NCBI GenBank assembly: GCA_949746915.1
Contig: CATKEA010000175.1
Span: 1-13,326, forward strand
Direction: 5' to 3'
DNA from: an uncultured Bacilli bacterium
Lineage (GTDB): Bacteria > Bacillota_I > Bacilli_A > RF39 > UBA660
Length of the DNA: 13,326 nucleotides
Under the pieces are notes generated by a model, which was not told the DNA's origin, searched no databases, and was given only the letters and a program-made list of their open reading frames with translations. The first letter of the stretch is position 1. Each line of letters opens with the position of its first letter. Made by a program: the position numbers and the translations under genes. This document shows positions 6,986 through 13,326 of the stretch, one piece after another.

Positions 6986-7567
6986 ATGAATGATAAAGAT
7001 TATATAAAAGATGTTTTTACGAAGGAAAATGATGATGTTAATTTGGAAGTAAATAATGTTAGTGTTACTTGTTTAACTTCGAATAATAATAAATTTAGTT
7101 TAGATAGCGATGGTAATTTGACAGTTAAAAGTATTAATGTTTTAGATGGAGAATCTTTAGCAATGCAAGATGTTTTTGATAAGGTTTATCCGATTGGTTC
7201 TATTTATATGACTTTTAGTGGAGTTGTTCCAACAGCACTTTTTGGTGGAACGTGGGAAAGAATTACAAAAGGGCGAACTTTGATTGGAGTAGATGAAAAT
7301 GATACTGATTTTGATGTAGTACAAAAAGTAGGAGGTAGTAAGTATCTTCAACAACATAAACATTTATTTAGAGCAGTTAGGGATACTAATACTAATTGTC
7401 AGGGAAAGCTTGTAAAAGCGAGTAATATTGATGGAGCTAATACAGGTTTGACTGAATATCGTGGAGGTCCTGAATGGTTAGTTGGAAATGTTGATGATGT
7501 TCAAACTGGTAATAGTGGTAATTTACAGCCATATATAACTTGTTATATATGGAATCGAGTAGCTTAG
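6986..7567 (+). CDS. Phage tail/baseplate-like protein
   Basis: The protein has 193 residues. The first about 65 are polar and contain FSLDSDGNLTVKSI, a pattern common in phage tail-fibre connectors. Residues 67-193 match the tail/baseplate structural module. It opens with VYPIGSIYMTFSGVVPTALF, then GGTWERITKGRTLIGVD, an HKH motif (124-126) like the HxH metal site of short tail fibres, and GNLQPYITCYIWNRVA at the very end, where tail proteins have NLPPYIxVYxWKR. Known roles are in phage or phage-tail-like particles, often receptor binding. There is no signal peptide. A strong RBS (AAAGGAGA) sits 7-8 bases before the ATG. No other phage gene is in the window; it is followed after 65 bases, with no terminator, by the RHS gene, so the two are probably cotranscribed. 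It may be a domesticated tail module serving the RHS protein. Confidence 0.8.
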   Translation: MNDKDYIKDVFTKENDDVNLEVNNVSVTCLTSNNNKFSLDSDGNLTVKSINVLDGESLAMQDVFDKVYPIGSIYMTFSGVVPTALFGGTWERITKGRTLIGVDENDTDFDVVQKVGGSKYLQQHKHLFRAVRDTNTNCQGKLVKASNIDGANTGLTEYRGGPEWLVGNVDDVQTGNSGNLQPYITCYIWNRVA

Positions 7568-7632
7568 AAAAATATAAAAGAAAAAGTTTTCCAAATTATT
7601 TTAAGCAATTAAATAAGAAGGGAAAATAATAA

Positions 7633-10600
7633 ATGGAAGAAATAGAATTAGTTAAAAAACGTAAGAAACGTGAAAAACATTTTCTACAAAAAGATGGAAG
7701 TATAAAAGCAGAAGTGTATAGTAATGATGTTCATTTTTATAAAAATGGAGAATATTTAGAGATAGATAATACTTTGGTTAAAAAGAACGATTATTATAGA
7801 AATCTAGCTAATGATTATAAAGTTTATTTTAAAGATAGCAATGGAAGTTATTTAATGAAGTTAAGAAGAGGTAATAATTATGTGTCAATGAAATTCGATA
7901 ATGCTAATTTTGTCGATGTTGAAAAGGATGATAGTACTTCAAAATTGGAGAAGAAAGTATTTTATAAAAATATATTAGATGGTATTGATTTAGAGTATAT
8001 GGTAATGCCAACGAAGGTAAAGGAAACAATTATTTTAAGGGATAAAAAGAAGATCAGAGATAAGGTTAGATTTATTGTGAGGAGTAATTTAAAATTTATT
8101 TTGAAAGATAATTATATTATTTTAGAAAGCAAAAATAAGGAAAGATTTACGATGGAAGTACCTTATATGATTGATTCAAATGGAATAAAAAATGAGAATG
8201 TTAGATATCAGTTAAGAAGAAGACTTTATTATTATGAACTAGATTTAATATTTGATAGAGGTTGGTTAGAAGATGAGTCAAGGATATATCCAGTATATAT
8301 AGATCCAACTATTACTAATAGTGAACAGAAAGATAATGTCTATGATACTTATATATATAATAGAGGGCCAGTATATAATCCTAATCATTTGGATTCATTG
8401 AAAGCTGGGGTTGATAGACAAGATGGTATAGATATAACTTATAGAACACTTTTAAAATTTAATTTACCTAATCTTGGTACGAGTGATGAAATAATTGAAG
8501 CACATTTGAATTTGGTATCATATCCAGAATTTACTAGTAGTAGGTTTCCTAAGTTAGTTGAGATTCATCGTCTTACTAAGGATTTTGATGAGGAACTAGC
8601 GACTTGGGATGATATGTATGATAAGTATGATCAAAGAATAGAAGGCTTGTACTATTGTTATAGAAGTAGAATTGATCCAACTATTGAAATTGGTAAAGAA
8701 ATATTAGTTCCAGGGGCAGTTCTTATTAATGGTCGTATAACAGATTTAGTAAAAAAGTGGTATACAGGTACTCCTAATTATGGAATTATGTTAAAGGCTA
8801 GTAATGAGGTTTATGAAGATGATAATTATCCGATGTTTTTTTCTAAGAGTAATAGTATTGAGGGAAGTAATCCAAAGCCTGTTTTAGTTATTACTTATCG
8901 TAATCAAAATGGATTAGAAGGATATTTAGATTACAAAAGTCAAAGTTTGACTAATGGGACAGTTTATCAAAATACTTTTAATGGTAATTTAACAGCAGTA
9001 TTTAATATAGGATCAACTATAGGTGGGAGGTTTCCTACTAGTATTAGTTTAGTTTATAACACTAATGATGTTCTTCTTAATAAAGAAACAACTTATGGTA
9101 AAGGATATAAATTAAGTCTTGATCAAACGTTAAGTAAAACAATTGTTGATGGAGTAAACTATTTAGAGTATGTTGATGAGGATGGAACATTACATTATTT
9201 TTATGAAGAGAATGATGGAGATGTTAGTACATATCATGATGAAGATGGGTTAGATTTGGTAGTAAAGCAGGAAGATAATAGTTATATTATGCTTGATAAA
9301 ACTGGTGGAGTAATGAAGTTTGTTATCAAAAGTGGTGTTGGATACTTGAGTGAGATTGTTGATGTTTCTAATAATAAGATAGAAATAGTGCGTAATTCTA
9401 ATAATTATGTTACAAAGGTAATCGATGGAAATAATCAAGAAATAATTTTAAGTTACAATGGCAGTGTAATTGAAGTAGTAAGTCCTGATTCTACTGTTAA
9501 GTTAAATTATCAGAATTCTAAACTTATTAAATTGGAAACAAGAGATGGAAGTACTTTGTTTACTTATAATCAAAATGGTTTGATTTCAAAGATTACAGAT
9601 GTAACTGGAAGAAGTTTTGGTTATACATATTATAGTGAAAAACCTTATAAAGTAATGAGTGTCTTTGAATATGGACTTAATAATGTCGAAGGAGCATCAT
9701 TTACTTTAAAATATGGATTTAATACGACTAGTATTGTTGACTATAAAGGAAGGGTTATGACATTAGTTTATAATTCTAATGGAAATGTTATATCAAGTAA
9801 TAGTATGGAAAAAAACGATGATATTAGGAGTGCTTATTCAGTAGTAAAACAATATGGTGAAGAGGATAATAAAAATAAATTGTTATCAAATATGATTCCT
9901 GTTAGGTATGTTAAGAATTATTTAAAGAATACTAGTTTTGAAAAGGATGATATGTATTTTAGTGGAAGTGGTGTCACATTATCGTTTGATACTGATAATA
10001 AGGTATCTGGGTATAGAAGTTTAAAGATTCAAAGTAATAGTAGTGGTAAGTATGTTGATTGGGTAGTTGATGTTCGTATTTTAAGAAAATATACTTTTAG
10101 TGGTTATTTTAAAAGTGATAAGGATTTTAAAATAGGTTTACGTTTTACGAGTGTTTTTGATAATAAGGAACGAGAAGTAATTGAAGAAGTTCTTAAGTCT
10201 GATAATTTTGTAAGAAGTGATATTAGTTTAGATAGTAGAGTTATTGGTTCAAATGTTGTGATAAGAATTTATTTAGATGATGGTACGACGCTTTATATGG
10301 ATGATATTCAATTAGAAGAGGGAGAAGTTGCTAATAATTATAATATGTTAGAAAATTCGGATTTTAGCGATGGAATTTTGGATTGGACATTTGATGGAAA
10401 AGTTTTAGATAAAGGTAATGATGATAGTCAGGTAACAGTAGATACTAGTAAAATATTTGAAGTAGTAAATATTGATGGAAGTGGTAATCAGGCTTTAAGA
10501 GTAAAAATGGATCCTAAGAATAGAACTAGTTTTAAAAGGGATCTTAATGTTAGTGGTAAAAAGGGAGATTTATATCATTTATCGTTTTGGTATAAGAATG

Positions 10601-13326
10601 AAGGAATAGAACCAGATGATATGTTTGTAGGAAACTCTGCAACTTTATTTTTTAAACCAGTTAATTATGAGGATAGTTTAATGTGTGTAATGCCAGGAGC
10701 ATCATTTCCTCCGAATCAAGGTGTATGGCAGTATTTTTCATATAAGTTTATTGCAGAGTTTGATTACGATAGTGTGACTTTAATGTTTAATCAGGGTAGA
10801 AATGCTAATGATTTCTATATTACTAATTTATGCCTATATAAAGATCTTGCTAGTAATTTTTATGATTATGATGTAAATGGTAATGTAATAGGTATAAAGG
10901 ATGTTAATAAGAAAACAAGTGCTTTTAATTATGATGGTAATAATCAACTTATTGGTGCAACTACTCCACGTGGAAAGAATTTTAGGTTTGAGTATGATAA
11001 TGTGAAGACTGATAAGGTGTTAAGTAGTATATCTTCAATGGGAATTTGTAATAAGGTAGAGTATGATGATAATGGTAATCCAATTAGAACGAGGGTATCT
11101 TTTAAAAATAAGGATGTATCAATGGATAATGTTTATAGAATTAAGGAGTCTAATAATAAGTATTTAAGAGTAGTAGATAATGAGCTTTTATTTGATGCTG
11201 ATAATAGTATAGATGGTTATACTTTTAAGATAAGAAGTGAGGCTAATGGACGGGTTAAGATTGTTTCTAGTAGGAATGAAGAATATGTTTTGAAGAAGAG
11301 AGCTAATGGTTTAGTTGAGTTAGTTTTAGAGTATGAGGATAATTTTGATTATGATATGGAAAAGTATTTAGAGGTATCTAATTATTTGTTTGTTAGAAAT
11401 AAAAATGGAAGTTTTCATGTTGTTTTTGATAAGAGTCGTGAAGAGTTAATTAATGGGGAAAATACAGGTTATGATTATTTAAAAGTAGTAGATGGTAAGT
11501 TAGGTTATGGACAGTTTGTAGAAGGTGATTCTTCGTTTGATTTTTATTTTGAGTTAGATGAAGTTACTAGTGATAATACTTTATATAAGATTAGAAGTAA
11601 GGGAACTAATAAATATTTATCTTCTTATGGTAAGGTATTAAAGGTTAAGGAAGATTCTTGTAGTAATACGTTATGGAAGATTAAAAGGGAAGTAGATGGT
11701 AAAACTAAAATTATATATGATTTGTTAAGTGATTATTTTCTTACTTGTATTAATGATAATGCTTGTTTGAGTAAGAATGATAAAGATAATTTACTAGTTT
11801 TGGAAAAACAAGAAAATGGTAGTTATTATATTAGAACAAGGGTTAGTCAGGATGATTTAACTGATGAGGTTATTGCGGATTTTAAAGAAAGTGAGGAGGA
11901 TATTGATTTTAATAATTCTAACTTTTTAAAAGAGACAAAGTATTTAAGAGTGGTAGGTGAAGATGTTGAGTTTGGACCGTTAGTACCAGGGGACTCTTCG
12001 TTTGAGTTTTATTTTGAGATAAAGGAAGGAGAGTTTATTGAAACTAGTGCTACGTATACAGATGATGGAAGATTTGTAAGTAGTGTTACTGATAGCAATT
12101 TTAACAAGATTTTGTATGATACAGATAGTGTAACTGGGTTATTAAAAGGAACTACTAATGCTAAGGGAATAGTTACTAGTTATACGTATAATGATAAAAG
12201 GCAGATTATTTCAGTTACAGGTGGTGAAAAATGTGTAGTTTATAGTTATAATAGTAATAATTTACTTGATAAGATTATCCAAGGAACTAAGGAATATAGG
12301 TTAACTTATGATGAGTTTTTAAATGCTAAAGAGGTAAGGATTGGCGATAATATCATTTTATCTAGTAATGAATATGAAGAGAAGAATGGTAATTTAGTTA
12401 AGACGACTTATGGTAATAATCAGAGTGTAGAGTTTTCATATGATGAGTTTGATAGAGTTATTAAGACAATGAAGATGGATGATGTTTATAGTTATAAGTA
12501 TGATAACAATAATGATATTGTTAAGATGTTAAGTAATGATCATGTTTATAAGTATTCATATGATAATGGTAAGAGACTTAGTGAGTATAGGTATGATGAT
12601 TTTAAAATAAATTATGAATATGATTCAAATGATAATGTTACAGAAAAAAGATATAAATTAAATGATAGAGTTAATAAAGTAGAAAATACGTTAAATAAGG
12701 ACGACTTATTAGTTAAGACAAAATTGGATGATTTGAAAATCGATTATACTTATGATAATTTAGGTAGATTAGTTAAGAAAACTGCTTTAGGGGGTCTTAT
12801 TACAGAGTATGAATATGTTAGAAATGGAAGAAGGACATCAGAGTTAGTAAGAAGTATTAAGAATGGTAATGATAAATATAGTTATAGTTATGATGAGTTA
12901 AATAATATAACAGAGGTTTATTATAATGATGAGTTAGTAAATAAGTATAGTTATGATGAATATAATGAGTTAGTAGAGGAAATTGATTATCGAAGGGGTA
13001 TTAATTTACAGTATGTTTACGATAATTGTGGTAATTTGTTAACTAGATGTATGACAGATTTAGAAAATAGTGCTATAATAAAGACAGACAGTTATCTATA
13101 TGCAAACTCAGAGTGGGAAGATCAATTAACTAGTTTTAATGGTAAAGATATCACTTATGATAATATAGGTAACCCATTAACAATTGGAAGTGATATAGAA
13201 CTTACATGGATTAATGGTAGAAGTCTAAATACGTATAGTGATAGTTCTAAGAGTTTAAATGTTAGTTATAAGTACAATAATGATGGTATAAGGTATGAAA
13301 AGACAGTAAATGGAAGTACGACTAAA
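7633..13326 (+). CDS. Giant YD-repeat (RHS/WapA-like) protein, 3' end beyond window
   Basis: The frame is open for 1898 codons to the window edge. The start is the ATG right after an in-frame TAA (7630-7632), with AGAAGGG at 7616-7622 as RBS. The N-terminus is basic (KKRKKR, 8-13) with no signal peptide or membrane helix. Domains in order: a WapA-like lead region (20-225); a DNRLRE-like module (about 230-425, including KWYTGTPNYGIMLKAS); RHS shell sequence (about 440-750); two jelly-roll/CBM-like domains (757-897 and 903-1072, with YMDDIQLEEG); a short YD stretch (1077-1157); a beta-trefoil-like insertion (about 1165-1465); then about 14 YD repeats (YTYDNLGRL, YSYDELNNI) to the edge. In the family, YD repeats form a cocoon around a C-terminal toxin. 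The conserved core-associated motif and the variable toxin tip have not been reached. Likely a contact-dependent toxin or large surface/adhesion protein. Its route out of the cell is unclear; the upstream tail-like protein may matter. Confidence 0.93.
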   Translation, partial: MEEIELVKKRKKREKHFLQKDGSIKAEVYSNDVHFYKNGEYLEIDNTLVKKNDYYRNLANDYKVYFKDSNGSYLMKLRRGNNYVSMKFDNANFVDVEKDDSTSKLEKKVFYKNILDGIDLEYMVMPTKVKETIILRDKKKIRDKVRFIVRSNLKFILKDNYIILESKNKERFTMEVPYMIDSNGIKNENVRYQLRRRLYYYELDLIFDRGWLEDESRIYPVYIDPTITNSEQKDNVYDTYIYNRGPVYNPNHLDSLKAGVDRQDGIDITYRTLLKFNLPNLGTSDEIIEAHLNLVSYPEFTSSRFPKLVEIHRLTKDFDEELATWDDMYDKYDQRIEGLYYCYRSRIDPTIEIGKEILVPGAVLINGRITDLVKKWYTGTPNYGIMLKASNEVYEDDNYPMFFSKSNSIEGSNPKPVLVITYRNQNGLEGYLDYKSQSLTNGTVYQNTFNGNLTAVFNIGSTIGGRFPTSISLVYNTNDVLLNKETTYGKGYKLSLDQTLSKTIVDGVNYLEYVDEDGTLHYFYEENDGDVSTYHDEDGLDLVVKQEDNSYIMLDKTGGVMKFVIKSGVGYLSEIVDVSNNKIEIVRNSNNYVTKVIDGNNQEIILSYNGSVIEVVSPDSTVKLNYQNSKLIKLETRDGSTLFTYNQNGLISKITDVTGRSFGYTYYSEKPYKVMSVFEYGLNNVEGASFTLKYGFNTTSIVDYKGRVMTLVYNSNGNVISSNSMEKNDDIRSAYSVVKQYGEEDNKNKLLSNMIPVRYVKNYLKNTSFEKDDMYFSGSGVTLSFDTDNKVSGYRSLKIQSNSSGKYVDWVVDVRILRKYTFSGYFKSDKDFKIGLRFTSVFDNKEREVIEEVLKSDNFVRSDISLDSRVIGSNVVIRIYLDDGTTLYMDDIQLEEGEVANNYNMLENSDFSDGILDWTFDGKVLDKGNDDSQVTVDTSKIFEVVNIDGSGNQALRVKMDPKNRTSFKRDLNVSGKKGDLYHLSFWYKNEGIEPDDMFVGNSATLFFKPVNYEDSLMCVMPGASFPPNQGVWQYFSYKFIAEFDYDSVTLMFNQGRNANDFYITNLCLYKDLASNFYDYDVNGNVIGIKDVNKKTSAFNYDGNNQLIGATTPRGKNFRFEYDNVKTDKVLSSISSMGICNKVEYDDNGNPIRTRVSFKNKDVSMDNVYRIKESNNKYLRVVDNELLFDADNSIDGYTFKIRSEANGRVKIVSSRNEEYVLKKRANGLVELVLEYEDNFDYDMEKYLEVSNYLFVRNKNGSFHVVFDKSREELINGENTGYDYLKVVDGKLGYGQFVEGDSSFDFYFELDEVTSDNTLYKIRSKGTNKYLSSYGKVLKVKEDSCSNTLWKIKREVDGKTKIIYDLLSDYFLTCINDNACLSKNDKDNLLVLEKQENGSYYIRTRVSQDDLTDEVIADFKESEEDIDFNNSNFLKETKYLRVVGEDVEFGPLVPGDSSFEFYFEIKEGEFIETSATYTDDGRFVSSVTDSNFNKILYDTDSVTGLLKGTTNAKGIVTSYTYNDKRQIISVTGGEKCVVYSYNSNNLLDKIIQGTKEYRLTYDEFLNAKEVRIGDNIILSSNEYEEKNGNLVKTTYGNNQSVEFSYDEFDRVIKTMKMDDVYSYKYDNNNDIVKMLSNDHVYKYSYDNGKRLSEYRYDDFKINYEYDSNDNVTEKRYKLNDRVNKVENTLNKDDLLVKTKLDDLKIDYTYDNLGRLVKKTALGGLITEYEYVRNGRRTSELVRSIKNGNDKYSYSYDELNNITEVYYNDELVNKYSYDEYNELVEEIDYRRGINLQYVYDNCGNLLTRCMTDLENSAIIKTDSYLYANSEWEDQLTSFNGKDITYDNIGNPLTIGSDIELTWINGRSLNTYSDSSKSLNVSYKYNNDGIRYEKTVNGSTTK
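11125..12027 (+). other. Beta-trefoil (ricin/fascin-like) insertion within the RHS shell
   Basis: Residues about 1165-1465 of the RHS protein lack YD repeats. Two trefoil-like starts are visible: NVYRIKESNNKYLRVVD (1166 on) and TLYKIRSKGTNKYLSS (1316 on, followed by NTLWKIKRE). The motif GDSSF(D/E)FYFE occurs twice, at 1298-1307 and 1453-1462. Shell sequence resumes at ETSATYTDDGRFVSSVTD, which in related RHS proteins directly continues the strand before the insert. The fold is inferred from pattern; carbohydrate binding is a guess. Confidence 0.5.

Noticed and set aside
6960..6989. Nine-codon leader ORF ending in ATGA overlap with the tail-like gene
   Set aside because: Only a poor GGGA site precedes it and the main gene has its own strong RBS; likely chance.
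7157..7363. 68-codon open frame on the - strand
   Set aside because: It lies wholly inside the tail-like gene, has no family resemblance, and is a shadow of AT-rich coding sequence.
9250..9438. 62-codon open frame on the - strand
   Set aside because: It is inside the RHS gene and Ile/Asn-rich as expected from the reverse of AT-rich codons; no RBS or family match.
1..13326. Mycoplasma-type code (TGA as Trp)
   Set aside because: Trp codons are TGG, no TGA occurs inside the coding frames, and the EAL gene ends in TGA.

Overview
The window comes from an AT-rich, Gram-positive-type bacterium. It has a peptidoglycan precursor ligase (MurC), a class B-type sortase and a surface protein with a C-terminal sorting-signal-like tail, so the cell has a wall. 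No in-frame TGA was found in the coding frames and Trp is encoded by TGG, so the standard bacterial code applies rather than the mycoplasma code. Strong AGGAGG-like ribosome sites, AT-biased codons and these families suggest a low-GC Firmicute, perhaps an uncultured gut Bacilli/Erysipelotrichia-type lineage. That placement is an inference. All genes lie on the + strand.

Layout. (1) Positions 1-2009: the 3' part of a membrane c-di-GMP protein with an extracytoplasmic Cache-like sensor, a degenerate GGDEF domain and an apparently intact EAL domain. An intrinsic terminator overlaps its stop codon. (2) Positions 2030-5417: a cell-surface locus. It holds an unrecognised single-pass membrane protein, a secreted InlB-repeat surface protein ending in NPSTYD plus a membrane helix plus a Lys-rich tail, and a sortase that starts with TTG and sits behind a hairpin. 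(3) Positions 5463-6872: murC as a single-gene unit with a good promoter and a strong terminator. (4) Positions 6887-13326: an accessory module. A perfect inverted repeat precedes a small phage tail/baseplate-like protein. Then comes a giant YD-repeat (RHS/WapA-like) protein that is open to the window end (at least 1898 residues).

How the parts may work together. The surface protein and sortase look like a substrate-enzyme pair, possibly with the anchored membrane protein as an accessory. The RHS protein has a DNRLRE-like N-terminal region, jelly-roll (CBM-like) domains and an unusual beta-trefoil-like insertion inside its YD shell. It has no recognisable signal peptide. Its neighbour is phage-tail-like, so export or delivery by a tail-derived or lysis-based route is a testable idea. 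The RHS core-associated motif and any C-terminal toxin lie beyond the right edge.
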